Origin: Agrobacterium albertimagni AOL15
Lineage (GTDB): Bacteria; Pseudomonadota; Alphaproteobacteria; Rhizobiales; Rhizobiaceae
Direction: 5' to 3'
DNA: 64,000 nt
Assembly (NCBI RefSeq): GCF_000300855.1
Contig: NZ_ALJF01000013.1
Span: forward strand, 62,001 to 126,000
Part shown: in pieces, positions 18,360-26,761 of the stretch
Position numbering within the stretch: position 1 is the first letter of the stretch
Layout of the letters: each line of letters begins with the position of its first letter
Notes under the pieces: model-generated
What the model was told of the DNA's origin: nothing
Seen by the model: only the letters and a program-made list of their open reading frames with translations
Database searches by the model: none
Made by a program: the position numbers and the translations under genes

Positions 18360-19145
18360 ATGTCTGAAAATCGCACCCCCCTCGTGGAAATGCGCAACGT
18401 TTCCATTTCCTTCGGCGGCATTCACGCCGTCGACGACGCCTCGATCGACCTCTTCCCGGGCGAAGTCGTGGCCCTGCTCGGCCATAACGGTGCCGGCAAG
18501 TCGACCCTGATCAAGATCCTGTCGGGCGCCTACAAGCGCGACAACGGCGATATCCTGGTTCGCGGCGAGTTCGCCGACATCAACAACCCGCGCGACGCCA
18601 AGAAGTATGGCATCGAAACGATCTATCAGACGCTCGCCGTCGCCGATAACGTCGATGCCGCCGCCAACCTCTATCTCGGCCGCGAGCTGCGCACCGCCTG
18701 GGGCACGCTCGACGACGTCGCGATGGAAGCCAAGGCCCGCGAAGTCATGGGGCGCCTCAATCCCAACTTCCAGCGCTTCAAGGAGCCGGTGAAGGCGCTC
18801 TCCGGCGGTCAACGCCAGTCGGTGGCGATCGCCCGCGCGATCCTCTTCGACGCACAGATCCTGATCATGGACGAACCGACGGCCGCCTTGGGCCCGCAGG
18901 AAACCGCCCAGGTCGGCGATCTCATCCAGCAGCTGAAGAAGGACGGCATCGGCATCTTCCTGATCAGCCACGACATCCACGACGTCTTCGACCTCGCCGA
19001 CCGCGTCTTCGTCATGAAGAACGGCCGTGTGGTCGGCCATGCCCGCACCGAGGATGTCACCAAGGACGAAGTCCTCGGCATGATCATCCTCGGCAAGTGC
19101 CCTCCCGGTGCTGTGCCCGGACCGGGGGCCATGCAGGTGGCGTGA
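18360..19145 (+). CDS. xylG: D-xylose ABC transporter ATP-binding protein
   Basis: A 261-residue ATPase with Walker [10 protein letters not shown] (41-49), signature LSGGQRQSV (about 146), Walker [12 protein letters not shown] (about 168) and the H-switch ISHDIHDVF. It carries one ABC domain rather than the fused pair of E. coli XylG, a form common in rhizobia, so it presumably acts as a homodimer on XylH. AAGGGGAG precedes the ATG. The C-terminal tail is proline- and glycine-rich ([14 protein letters not shown]). Confidence 0.92.
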   Translation: MSENRTPLVEMRNVSISFGGIHAVDDASIDLFPGEVVALLGHNGAGKSTLIKILSGAYKRDNGDILVRGEFADINNPRDAKKYGIETIYQTLAVADNVDAAANLYLGRELRTAWGTLDDVAMEAKAREVMGRLNPNFQRFKEPVKALSGGQRQSVAIARAILFDAQILIMDEPTAALGPQETAQVGDLIQQLKKDGIGIFLISHDIHDVFDLADRVFVMKNGRVVGHARTEDVTKDEVLGMIILGKCPPGAVPGPGAMQVA

Positions 19146-19171
19146 GCGTCGCGAGCGTGAATTGAGACAGG

Positions 19172-19197
19172 CGAGGGGGCGTTAAGCTCCCTCGTTT
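19172..19197 (+). terminator. Terminator of the xylFHG operon
   Basis: CGAGGGGGC (19172-19180) pairs with GCTCCCTCG (19186-19194) with one G-T pair and loop GTTAA, followed by TTT. It lies 27 bases after the xylG stop. Confidence 0.65.
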
Positions 19198-19519
19198 GCG
19201 TTTGGGGGATTGGCATCGAGTGTTTGCTGAGGTCAAAAGCCAGGATCTTCGCGCCTCACCAAGGTCCGTCGCACTGTCGATCAGGTTTACCAAAACTAAA
19301 CTGAGATACAGCTCTCGTAGCCCAGCATCGCTTTAGCTGGGTGGCGAAACCAGAATTCTCACCTGCAAAAGTATGCGCCTTTTAAGGAAAGAAAACTCAG
19401 GGTAGAAATTTAGTGGTTCGTTTACGGGCATCTCAATAACCTACCCCGCAAGCATGATGCTTCCCCACGGCGGGGTGTCCGTGTTGGACGATCACCGTTT
19501 TCGCACAGGAAGCTGTCCA
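19198..19519. other. Intergenic region, lower GC, no gene seen
   Basis: Base composition falls towards AT in the second half and stays lower through the following gene. No ribosome-site-preceded frame other than the one starting at 19520 was found. An RNA gene cannot be excluded but has no positive evidence. Confidence 0.4.
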
Positions 19520-20173
19520 ATGATTTCCAGCATTAACAACATTTCCAGTAACTCAATTGCTCTTCTTTTCGGCACCACTCCCGTAAAGCCGGGTGCAGAC
19601 AACAATTCGTCAGGAACCGGCACACTAGGGCAGACCACTGGCAATACGGACGACGTGTTCAAGGCCGGCAACGCCATCGGCAAAATCATTGAAATTGTGG
19701 CTGGCATGAAATCGGACGATGACAATCGTTCCATCGGCGTTTTCACTATGGACGACGCCACGCGCGTTGACGGAGAAAACGGCGAGTATAGCCTAACGAA
19801 GACAGGCACCGGCAAGGTTGTCAGCGACGAGCAAATGAGGGAATTCGCTTTAGAAATTAAACAAAAGCAGGCTGCAGGTTCCGGACCACGCGCAGAAGAA
19901 GCAAGGGCTTACCTTAAAGCAGCGGCCGAAGGCACCATCGTCGAGATCGATCTCTCGGCTCATGGAGTATCTGCACCTCTGACACAGACCAACTACTTCT
20001 ATGCAGATGGCACTCCGAAGGGTGAATCGGGTAGCTCTACCGTTGAAGGATTGGACGAATTCCTCGCTGCACATACCTACAGGGCCGAAGATGGCACGCG
20101 TCGTGACAACGCCACCGGAAAATATGCCAGCTTCAACGCGAACGGAACCGCTTACAGTTACATCATATTCTAG
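19520..20173 (+). CDS. Hypothetical protein, possibly acquired
   Basis: A 217-residue soluble protein starting MISSINNISSNSIALLFG, with an AGGAAG ribosome site. The N-terminal third is rich in S, N, T and G; the middle is helical (EQMREFALEIKQKQAA); the C-terminal part contains FYADGTPKGESGSS and ends AYSYIIF. No signal peptide or known domain was recognised. Its composition is less GC-rich than its neighbours, and it sits directly against a decayed gene remnant at 20182, so it may have arrived by insertion. The ATG at 19454 is in frame but lacks a ribosome site. Confidence 0.6.
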   Translation: MISSINNISSNSIALLFGTTPVKPGADNNSSGTGTLGQTTGNTDDVFKAGNAIGKIIEIVAGMKSDDDNRSIGVFTMDDATRVDGENGEYSLTKTGTGKVVSDEQMREFALEIKQKQAAGSGPRAEEARAYLKAAAEGTIVEIDLSAHGVSAPLTQTNYFYADGTPKGESGSSTVEGLDEFLAAHTYRAEDGTRRDNATGKYASFNANGTAYSYIIF

Positions 20174-20181
20174 ATGAGCCG

Positions 20182-20385
20182 TTTCACTCCATCGCCATCA
20201 TGGCCAGCGAACGCGCCCACATGTGCTGCCCAAGCTTGCGACAACTCGACGACAGCATCATTGAGGTGCAGCTGCGCGAGATCGCCGAGATGAAGGCCCT
20301 GATCGCCGATCTAAAAGCCAACCCGACACCAGATGATGCGCCTGATACGGTTCTGCGGCCGCAGCCCGCAGCATCGCAGCCGTGA
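20182..20385 (+). pseudogene. Remnant of a DUF305-family gene (3' end only)
   Basis: The frame encodes FHSIAIMASERAH, then SLRQLDDSIIEVQLREIAEMKALIADLK. This closely resembles the last third of DUF305 proteins, which carry the pattern HH..AI.MA, LR.LA..II..Q..EI..M. The usual N-terminal two thirds, the signal peptide and the metal-ligand histidine pair are missing. An ATG at 20200 could give a 61-residue peptide, but the absent 5' part suggests decay. The break coincides with the end of the preceding hypothetical gene. Confidence 0.5.
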
Positions 20386-20407
20386 AATTCTCCGACAGGC
20401 GGGCCCC

Positions 20408-20791
20408 TCACGGCCCCTTGATCAGCGCGCCAATTGTACCGCCAACCAGGAGCACGATGCCAATCAGGAAGGTCAGGGCCGCCCCCGGTCCGCGCGTTTT
20501 GGCATCGGCATAGTATTCGGCGGCGTAGAGCGCCCGCGCTGCCGTCCAGCCAAGGCCGAGCAGCCCGGCCAGGATGTCGGAGACGTAGAAACCGAAGATC
20601 CAGAGCGACGGCAGAAACAGCACCAGCTGCTCCACCGTGTTCTGCTGCACTCGAAAGATCCGCTCGAAGTCTGCATTGCCGGTCGTCTTCGGCGCCTCGA
20701 CGCCGAATTTTCGGCGCGCCTGGCCGACCTTGAGCAGAAACCAGCAATAGGTGAGGAGGGCGGCAAAGGTCGCGAGAATGGTAAAACGCAT
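20408..20791 (-). CDS. MAPEG-family membrane protein
   Basis: A 127-residue protein with four membrane helices. The conserved segments ARRKFGVEAPKTTGNADFERIFRVQQNTVEQLVLFLPSLWI (helix 1 loop and start of helix 2) and AAEYYADAKTRGPG match the MAPEG superfamily (microsomal glutathione transferase and eicosanoid enzymes). Bacterial members probably conjugate glutathione to membrane-soluble compounds. Single gene; start ATG at 20791. Confidence 0.87.
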   Translation of the reverse strand: MRFTILATFAALLTYCWFLLKVGQARRKFGVEAPKTTGNADFERIFRVQQNTVEQLVLFLPSLWIFGFYVSDILAGLLGLGWTAARALYAAEYYADAKTRGPGAALTFLIGIVLLVGGTIGALIKGP

Positions 20792-20992
20792 TGTCTATCC
20801 GAAGCGTGAAAAGGCATTGGTAACCATTGATTGGTAGGCGGCGTGGGGTGAGAAGGCAAGCAAGCAAGATTACCGGGTCGACAGGTTCGTGATGGTCCTT
20901 CGGCTTGTCGTCTGCAGGCTTTTCCGCCATCATCGCCGCATTGCTTCGGCCACCCGCCGATCCGTCTTCATGCCGAGAAACGAAGAGACCCG

Positions 20993-21652
20993 ATGACTTC
21001 CGATCCTTTCAAGTTTGGCCGCGCCTACGACCTGCACGAGCTGGTCGCCGACGGGATCATCCATGGCATCGGCGTGGTCTTTGCGCTGGTCGGCGCGACC
21101 GCGCTGATCTTCTACGCCACCGTCTATTCCGACTATGCCAATATCGCCGCCAGCTGGATCTACGGCCTTGGCCTCATCATCTCGCTCGGCGTCTCCTTCA
21201 CCTACAACATGTGGCCGCATTCCCGGGTGAAGTGGATCCTGCGCCGCTTCGACCACTCGGCGATCTTCATCCTGATCGCCTCGACCTACACGCCCTTCCT
21301 CGTCCAGGGCGCCGATCGCCCGATGATCCTGGCGCTGCTCATCGGCATCTGGATCACGGCGTTCACCGGCATCTGGCTGAAGTTCCGCTTTCCCGGCCGC
21401 TATGACCGTCTCGCCATCCTGCTCTATCTCGGCATGGGCTGGAGCGGGGCGTTGGCCATGGGCCCGATCTCGGAGATCATTCCCGGCGTCACCCTGACGC
21501 TAATCATCGTCGGCGGCTGCATCTATTCGGCCGGCGTCGTCTTCCATGTCTGGGAACGCCTGCGCTTCCAGAACGCCATCTGGCACGCCTTCGTGGTGAC
21601 GGCCGCCATCGTCCACTATTCGGCAGTGTTCACGGCCATCAGCCTGGGCTGA
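20993..21652 (+). CDS. Hemolysin III (YqfA/PAQR-like) family membrane protein
   Basis: A 219-residue protein with seven membrane helices and the Hly-III signature. The first motif is ELVADGIIHGIGVVFALVG, the central one RRFDHSAIFILIASTYTPF (with the conserved D-H pair), and the C-terminal one YSAGVVFHVWERLRFQNAIWHAFVVTAAIVHY. The conserved histidines are the metal ligands of the PAQR superfamily. Despite the family name, a role in membrane lipid homeostasis is more likely than haemolysis. Confidence 0.9.
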   Translation: MTSDPFKFGRAYDLHELVADGIIHGIGVVFALVGATALIFYATVYSDYANIAASWIYGLGLIISLGVSFTYNMWPHSRVKWILRRFDHSAIFILIASTYTPFLVQGADRPMILALLIGIWITAFTGIWLKFRFPGRYDRLAILLYLGMGWSGALAMGPISEIIPGVTLTLIIVGGCIYSAGVVFHVWERLRFQNAIWHAFVVTAAIVHYSAVFTAISLG

Positions 21653-21671
21653 GGGGCGGTAGACCTCAGTC

Positions 21672-21725
21672 GTCCGTCATTCTCGGGCTTGTCCCGAGGA
21701 TCTACCGAGGCCGGCCCCGGCCTCG
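21672..21725. repeat. Intergenic palindromic repeat (family D)
   Basis: CTCGGG-CTTGT-CCCGAG (21682-21698) and the perfect CGAGGCCGG-CC-CCGGCCTCG (21706-21725) form two adjacent hairpins. The sequence around 21675-21704 resembles a dispersed element common in Rhizobiales intergenic regions. Confidence 0.55.
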
Positions 21726-21809
21726 ACGCTCCCGCTCTCGTCACACCCGCTGCAACGGCAATGGTGCTCGGCACACGGCCCGAGCATGGACGACGCAAAG
21801 CCTAAGCCC

Positions 21810-22289
21810 TCAGATCCCCGTCATCTTCGCCTGCTTTTCGATCTGCTTGGCCACCTGGCCGGCACCGATGCGAAAGCCTGCAAGCGTCATCGGAAAACTG
21901 AGCGCCAGCGACACCGCCGCCAGAACCAGTGTCGCCACGACCGGCGTCATGCCCATCTGCGCGGCGAGAAGCTGCAGTTCGGCGCCGGTGATCCCGTTCA
22001 CCCAGATGATGGCAAGAAGGATGAGCGAGCCGAGCAGCACCGCAAGGACGGCAAGCAGGGCCGAAAGCTTGAGGCTCAAGCCCCAGCTCGGCCGTGCCTT
22101 CAGCCGCTGCGCCACGAACGTACCCGCAGATGATCCGGCGGCCATCAGCACGGCCACATTACCGGCCGAAGACAGGCTGTCGCCCCAGCCGAAATTGTCG
22201 AGCACCAGCACGAGGAGATAGATGAACAGCTGTGCGGCGACGAAGACGAGCACATAGCGGGTGATGAGGCCGGGAAGCATGGAGGTCAT
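21810..22289 (-). CDS. ABZJ_00895-family membrane protein
   Basis: A 159-residue protein with four membrane helices. The start PGLITRYVLVFVAAQLFIYLLVLVLDNF, the small-residue-rich AVLMAAGSSAGTFVAQRLKARP and the pattern of the last two helices match the small uncharacterised family named after ABZJ_00895. The ATG at 22289 is preferred over the open extension to 22328. It is divergent from the acetyltransferase gene. Function unknown. Confidence 0.7.
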   Translation of the reverse strand: MTSMLPGLITRYVLVFVAAQLFIYLLVLVLDNFGWGDSLSSAGNVAVLMAAGSSAGTFVAQRLKARPSWGLSLKLSALLAVLAVLLGSLILLAIIWVNGITGAELQLLAAQMGMTPVVATLVLAAVSLALSFPMTLAGFRIGAGQVAKQIEKQAKMTGI

Positions 22290-22423
22290 GAAATCTGTTT
22301 TCCGTCGGTGATGGTCTTGCCTTTGCACCCTTGTTGCCTGATGTGTCGATGCGGCGAAGTATCGCCCGTCACACCTCGATCCCGCATGGCGGTTTTTCCG
22401 CCAGAAATTGCAGAAGCCGCATC

Positions 22424-22921
22424 ATGCCCCTCATCCTTCGCGACGCAACGCCAGCCGATCTTCCCGCCATCCTCGCCATCTACAATCACGCCGTCGCCGA
22501 GACGACCGCGATCTGGAACGAGACGCTTGTTGATCTCGACAACCGTCGCGCCTGGTTTGATCTGCGCCAGACGAGAGGCTTTCCGATCCTGGTTGCCGAT
22601 ATCGACGGAACGATCGCCGGCTACGCCTCCTATGGCGACTGGCGGCCCTTCGATGGCTTCCGCGCCTCGGTCGAACACTCCGTCTATGTCGAGAAGGATC
22701 ATTACGGCCAGGGGCTTGGCAAGTCGCTTATGACGGCGCTGATCGAGCGCGCGAAGACGGGCGGCATCCACGTCATGGTCGCCGCCATCGAAGCCGGCAA
22801 CACGGGCTCGATTGCACTCCACACCTCACTCGGCTTCCGCCTCGTCGGCACCCACCACGAGGTCGGCCAGAAATTCGGCCGCTGGCTGGATCTGACGATG
22901 ATGGAGCTGAAGCTGGGCTGA
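22424..22921 (+). CDS. GNAT N-acetyltransferase, phosphinothricin-acetyltransferase-like
   Basis: A 165-residue GNAT enzyme. It opens LILRDATPADLPAILAIYNHAVAETTAIWNE, has the middle block AGYASYGDWRPFDGFRASVEHSVYV, the acetyl-CoA loop YGQGLGKSLM and the C-terminal GFRLVGTHHEVGQKFGRWLD. This is the Pat/Bar/MddA subgroup, which acetylates phosphinothricin, methionine sulfone or related amino acid analogues. It may serve in detoxification; the natural substrate is not established. Confidence 0.88.
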   Translation: MPLILRDATPADLPAILAIYNHAVAETTAIWNETLVDLDNRRAWFDLRQTRGFPILVADIDGTIAGYASYGDWRPFDGFRASVEHSVYVEKDHYGQGLGKSLMTALIERAKTGGIHVMVAAIEAGNTGSIALHTSLGFRLVGTHHEVGQKFGRWLDLTMMELKLG

Positions 22922-22939
22922 GGCGCCACCTCTCCCTTA

Positions 22940-23450
22940 AGGGGGAGGTCGCCGCAAACGATCAGCCCTCATCCTGAGGTGGGAGCGTAGCGATATCAGA
23001 AGGACGAGGGCGGGTGGGGCGCGTCGGGGCCTCGATCCTTCGAGGCCTGCTGACGCAGGCACCTCAGGATGAGGGGTTCCAAAGCACCCACCTCGCCCCA
23101 AGGGGAGGGTGGAATCTCCGCGCAAACGTTCAGCCCTCATCCTGAGGTGGGAGCGTAGCGATATCAGAAGGGCGAGGGCGGGTAGAGGCGTCGGGGCCTC
23201 GATCCTTCGAGGCCTGCTGGCGCAGGCACCTCAGGATGAGGGGTTCCAAAACACCCACCTCGCCCCAAGGGGAGGGTGGAATCTCCGCGCAAACGATCAG
23301 CCCTCATCCTGAGGTGGGAGCGTAGCGATATCAGAAGGACGAGGGCGCGTAGAGGCGTCGGGGCCTCGATCCTTCGAGGCCTGCTGACGCAGGCCCCTCA
23401 GGATGAGGAGAGCCCGAAGCACCCACCTCTCCTCAAGGGGAGGGGAAGCA
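22940..23450. repeat. Three tandem copies of a ~168-bp palindromic intergenic repeat (family A)
   Basis: CCTCATCCTGAGG occurs at 22967, 23135 and 23302, giving periods of 168 and 167 bases. Each is matched by the inverted CCTCAGGATGAGG at 23062, 23229 and 23396. Between them each copy has GTAGCGATATCAGAAGG and a second inner hairpin, CCTCGATCCTTCGAGG. The copies differ by a few bases, so they are recent duplications. Single or half copies lie at 24180-24305 and 59668-59780. No protein-coding potential. Confidence 0.85.
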
Positions 23451-23455
23451 TTGCC

Positions 23456-24130
23456 TTACAGCAGCGCCAGTAGCTTCTTCGCCGCCTCTTCCGATGAGGC
23501 CGGGTTCTGGCCGGTCACCAGCTTGCCGTCGGTCACGACATAGACGCCCCAGTCGGCGCCCTTTTCATAATGCCCGCCGCGCTCCTGCAGCATGTCCTCG
23601 ACCAGGAAGGGCACGACCTCGGTGAGCCCAACGGCCTCTTCTTCCGAATTGGTGAAGCCCGTCACCTTGCGGCCCGAAACGAGCGGCTGGCCATCCGTGC
23701 CCTTCACGTGACGCAGCACGCCTGGTGCATGGCAGACCACACCGATCGGGCGATCCTTGGCGGCGAAAGCCTCGATCAGCGCAATGCTGTCCCGGTCTTC
23801 GGCCAGATCCCAGAGGGGGCCATGGCCGCCCGGATAAAAGACAGCATCAAACTCGTCCGGCTTGATCTGCGACAGCGGCGTGGTCGAGGCCAGCAGCTGC
23901 TGCGCCGTCTGGTCCGCCTTGAACCGGTCGGTCGCCTCTGTCTGCGCATCCGGCTCGTCGCTCTTCGGGTCGAGCGGCGGCTGGCCGCCCTTCGGCGAGG
24001 CAAGCGTGATCTCGGCGCCGGCATCCTTCAGAACGTAATAGGGGGCGGCGAATTCTTCGAGCCAGAAGCCGGTCTTCTTGCCGGTGTCGCCGAGCTGGTC
24101 GTGCGAGGTGAGAACCATGAGGATTTTCAT
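23456..24130 (-). CDS. DJ-1/PfpI type 1 glutamine amidotransferase-like protein (Hsp31-like)
   Basis: A 224-residue protein. Diagnostic features are TSHDQLGDTGKKTGFWLEEFAAPYY at the N-terminus, DAVFYPGGHGPLWDL, and the nucleophile elbow GVVCHAPGVL with catalytic Cys. The GFW.EE and GGHG segments place it with the Hsp31/HchA-like group, which act as glyoxalase III or protein deglycases. It is monocistronic. The ATG at 24130 follows an AAAGGA site. The stop lies right at the edge of the repeat array. Confidence 0.87.
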   Translation of the reverse strand: MKILMVLTSHDQLGDTGKKTGFWLEEFAAPYYVLKDAGAEITLASPKGGQPPLDPKSDEPDAQTEATDRFKADQTAQQLLASTTPLSQIKPDEFDAVFYPGGHGPLWDLAEDRDSIALIEAFAAKDRPIGVVCHAPGVLRHVKGTDGQPLVSGRKVTGFTNSEEEAVGLTEVVPFLVEDMLQERGGHYEKGADWGVYVVTDGKLVTGQNPASSEEAAKKLLALL

Positions 24131-24174
24131 CGGTGTTTTCCTTTGTTGTTGGAATGGGAGCATTCATGTTTGCT

Positions 24175-24305
24175 TCGGAGGCCCCGCCCTTCGAGGCCCG
24201 ACGCGGTCGGGCACCTCAGGGTGAGGGGAGATCTTGGTATTTCAGGCGACAGACGCCCTCATCCTGAGGTGCCCTCGCGAAAGCGAGGGCCTCGAAGGAT
24301 CGAGC
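24175..24305. repeat. Partial copies of palindromic repeat family A
   Basis: A degenerate CCTCAGGGTGAGG near 24222 and CCTCATCCTGAGG at 24257-24269 lie in inverted order. The second is followed by the hairpin GCCCTCGC-GAAA-GCGAGGGC (24271-24290). They fill the gap between the DJ-1-like gene and the downstream oxidoreductase. Confidence 0.7.
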
Positions 24306-24315
24306 CACCGGCAGG

Positions 24316-25353
24316 TCAGTCATCCGGCCCGACGCGGATCACCCGCTTGCCGAAGGCCTCGCCGCGCAGAAGGCCGACAAAGGCGCTCGGCGCCTGTTCC
24401 AGCCCGTCGATCATCTCTTCGCGGTATTTGATCTTGCCGGCCTCGACCCAGCCGCCCATTTCCTTGGCAAATTCCGGATAAAGATGGCCGAAATCATCAA
24501 AGACGATGAAGCCGCGAACGGTGACGCGCTTTTTCAGGAAGAGCCCCATCAGCCAGCCCAGCCGGTCGGGACCGTCTGGAAGCGAAGTCGCGTTATACTG
24601 GGCGATCAGTCCGCAAAGCGGGATGCGCGCAGCCGTGTTGAGAAGCGGCGCGACCGCATCAAACACTTGGCCGCCGACATTCTCGAAATAGATGTCGATA
24701 CCGTCGGGCAGCGCCTGCTTCAACGCGTCGGCAAATCCATCAGCCTTGTAATCGACACAGGCATCGAATCCGAGCGTGTCGGTGGCATGGGCGCATTTCT
24801 CCGGCCCACCGGCAATGCCGACGACCTTCAGCCCGAGGATCTTGCCAATCTGCCCGACGGTCGAGCCGACAGGGCCGGTCGCACCGGCTACCACCAGCGT
24901 TTCGCCCGCCTTGGGCTTGCCGATTTCCTTCAGGCCCGACCAGGCGGTAAAGCCGGGCATGCCGGTCACGCCGAGCGCCCACGAGGGATAGCTGGGATGG
25001 GCGCCAAGCGGCGTCACGCCCCGACCGTCGGACAGCGCATAGTCCTGCCAGCCGGTGAAGCCGACGACCCAGTCACCCGCCTTGAAGCCCTCGAGCTTCG
25101 AGGTCACCACGCGCGACACGGTACCGCCGACCATGGTCTGGCCGATCTCGACCGGCGCCGCATAGGAGGGAGCATCGCTCATCCGCCCGCGCATGTAAGG
25201 ATCGAGCGAAAGAAAGACGGTGCGCAAAAGCATCTGACCGTCTTTCGGTTCGGGAATGTCGACGGTCTCAAGCCGCAGTGTCTGATCGTTGGGTTCGCCC
25301 TTGGGGCGTTCAGCCAGCACGAAGCGGCGATTGGCATCGGTCGATTGCGGCAT
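24316..25353 (-). CDS. Zinc-independent MDR-type NADP-dependent oxidoreductase (CurA/leukotriene B4 dehydrogenase-like)
   Basis: A 345-residue medium-chain reductase. The N-terminal LSLDPYMRGRMSD, the cofactor motif VVAGATGPVGSTVGQIGKILG and the later IDIYFENVGGQVFDAV and CGLIAQYN are characteristic of the zinc-free CurA/PTGR subfamily, which reduce alpha,beta-unsaturated carbonyls with NADPH. The ATG at 25353 has AGGAGA upstream, which excludes the longer open frame reaching 25677. A detoxification role is likely beside the DJ-1-like gene, but co-transcription is blocked by repeats. Confidence 0.9.
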   Translation of the reverse strand: MPQSTDANRRFVLAERPKGEPNDQTLRLETVDIPEPKDGQMLLRTVFLSLDPYMRGRMSDAPSYAAPVEIGQTMVGGTVSRVVTSKLEGFKAGDWVVGFTGWQDYALSDGRGVTPLGAHPSYPSWALGVTGMPGFTAWSGLKEIGKPKAGETLVVAGATGPVGSTVGQIGKILGLKVVGIAGGPEKCAHATDTLGFDACVDYKADGFADALKQALPDGIDIYFENVGGQVFDAVAPLLNTAARIPLCGLIAQYNATSLPDGPDRLGWLMGLFLKKRVTVRGFIVFDDFGHLYPEFAKEMGGWVEAGKIKYREEMIDGLEQAPSAFVGLLRGEAFGKRVIRVGPDD

Positions 25354-25538
25354 GGAAATCTCCTGTCTTGCAAGGCCCGTCCGTCTCGGCCGGGCCATCA
25401 GCACGATGCCCGTTCGATCGTCGATCGCGCCTTGGCGCTCACCGAAGACGACGGCCATGAGCCATGACAACGGCACCCGGATGGCGTTGTTCCATGACAT
25501 CCTGTCGCGGTCATGACGGAGGAAGGCACGGCGCTCCC

Positions 25539-25689
25539 CACCTCCCCCTTGAGGGGGGGAGGTCGCCGCAAAGCGGCGGGTGGGGGTGAAACGTCCGGCG
25601 GGTTCGATGCACTGGGCAGAGCCGGTGCTTTGCCCATTCACCCCACCCCGGAGCTCCGCTTCGACCCTCCCCCTCAAGGGGAGGGTGAT
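25539..25689. repeat. Composite intergenic repeat, family B, full copy
   Basis: A left half with CACCTCCCCCTTGAGG, the inner hairpin GCCGC-AAA-GCGGC and GGTGGGGGTGA (25539-25589) faces an inverted right half CACCCCACCCCGGAGC...CCCTCAAGGGGAGGG (25638-25689). A near-identical element lies at 27933-28079 and a half copy at 49774-49825. Confidence 0.75.
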
Positions 25690-25712
25690 GAAACCGCTGA
25701 CGCCGTTCTTTC

Positions 25713-25762
25713 TCTTCTCCCCAGCGGGGAGAAGGTGGCGCTCAAGCGCCGGATGAGGGGGG
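25713..25762. repeat. Intergenic hairpin repeat, family C, copy 1
   Basis: CTTCTCCCC-AGC-GGGGAGAAG followed by GTGGCGCTCAAGCGCC and GGATGAGGGG. Related copies are at 27864-27912 and 60657-60707. Together with family B it fills the gap between the oxidoreductase and the gene ending at 25843. Confidence 0.7.
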
Positions 25763-25842
25763 CGCGGAGCGCAAGCAAGTCATCACGGGTCCGCCCACCC
25801 CCTCAGCCTTCCTCCGCTCCGAGCACGGCGGTGCCCGCCGCC

Positions 25843-26589
25843 TCACTCGATCCGCACCCGCGCCATCTCGCCGCGAATCCGGATCTCGGGCTTGGCACCG
25901 GGCGTGTTCGGCAAGGCACTGTCGACGAAGGAGGCGACGGCCTCGACGCCATAGGAGATCGGCGTCGGCACGAGGAACATCACGGTCGCATCCAGCATCT
26001 TGCCGGAAATGCGGATCTCTTCGGTGTTCATCACCCGCTCGAAGGCGAGCCGTGCACGCAGGGCCGCGCCTGAGACCGCGACGGACGTGGCATGGCCGGT
26101 CAGGGCGAAGTCGCCGGCATCGCTGTCGACGGTAATGGCACCGAAGTCGCCGGCAAGCCGCATGCGCGCGGCATCCTGGCGGATCGAGATCCGGGTCTGC
26201 GGCGGCAGGGTGGCCGTCAGGGAGAGCGTGCAGTCGTCCCAGTCGTTCCAGCCGAAGAACCCGCCCCGATCGCCCATGTCGACGTGAAGCGTGTCGCCGT
26301 CCCGACGCATCTGAGCCTCACCCATGCAATCGCCCGCAAACCAGCCGGACCGCCAGATCGCCCCCCAGCCATGCCGCGTGCCTGAGAGGAGGGCCTCCCG
26401 CGCGCCGTCGCCGCCGGTGGAAATGGAGATGTCGCTTGCAGCCCCGGTCACCGAAAGCTGCGTCACGCCGGTGAGGTCGATCGGCCCCGACAGCGCGTCG
26501 CTTGCCCGGATCATCTGCACGCTGCCGTCGATGATGGCGAGGCCGATGATCCCGCCGAGGATGGAAAGAAGAATGGTTCGTTTGCGCAT
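25843..26589 (-). CDS. Membrane-anchored protein with DUF4097-like beta-rich domain
   Basis: A 248-residue protein with an N-terminal membrane anchor (RKRTILLSILGGIIGLAIIDG). A repetitive beta-rich domain follows, in which short strands such as SVTGAASDISIST, RLAGDFGAITVDSDAGDFALTGHATSVAVSGAAL and AKPEIRIRGEMARVRIE alternate. This resembles the DUF4097/adhesin-like beta solenoid. The ATG at 26589 has AGGAG nine bases upstream; a GTG at 26598 overlaps the site and is less likely. It is divergent from an AraC regulator, which may control it. Confidence 0.65.
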   Translation of the reverse strand: MRKRTILLSILGGIIGLAIIDGSVQMIRASDALSGPIDLTGVTQLSVTGAASDISISTGGDGAREALLSGTRHGWGAIWRSGWFAGDCMGEAQMRRDGDTLHVDMGDRGGFFGWNDWDDCTLSLTATLPPQTRISIRQDAARMRLAGDFGAITVDSDAGDFALTGHATSVAVSGAALRARLAFERVMNTEEIRISGKMLDATVMFLVPTPISYGVEAVASFVDSALPNTPGAKPEIRIRGEMARVRIE

Positions 26590-26761
26590 GAAGGACACTC
26601 CTGGTTTGGCACTCCCGTTTTCGGGCGGCCCGTTTCGATGCCCTCATCTCCGTCGATACACCTGGCACCCGCGACCTCGATCGCGATCCGGGTCGACCGG
26701 GATCGCGCTTTCGGTCATGGTCGCAGCCAGCTCACTTGGCCTCCATGATCGAAACATCCGC

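Noticed and set aside
22940-23450. CRISPR-like appearance of three regularly spaced repeats
   Set aside because: The repeat unit is about 168 bases with inner palindromes and no unique spacers, and the same element is found singly elsewhere; no cas genes.
25513-26073. Plus-strand 186-codon frame
   Set aside because: It runs through two dispersed repeats and is antisense to the DUF4097-like gene; translation is repeat-derived.
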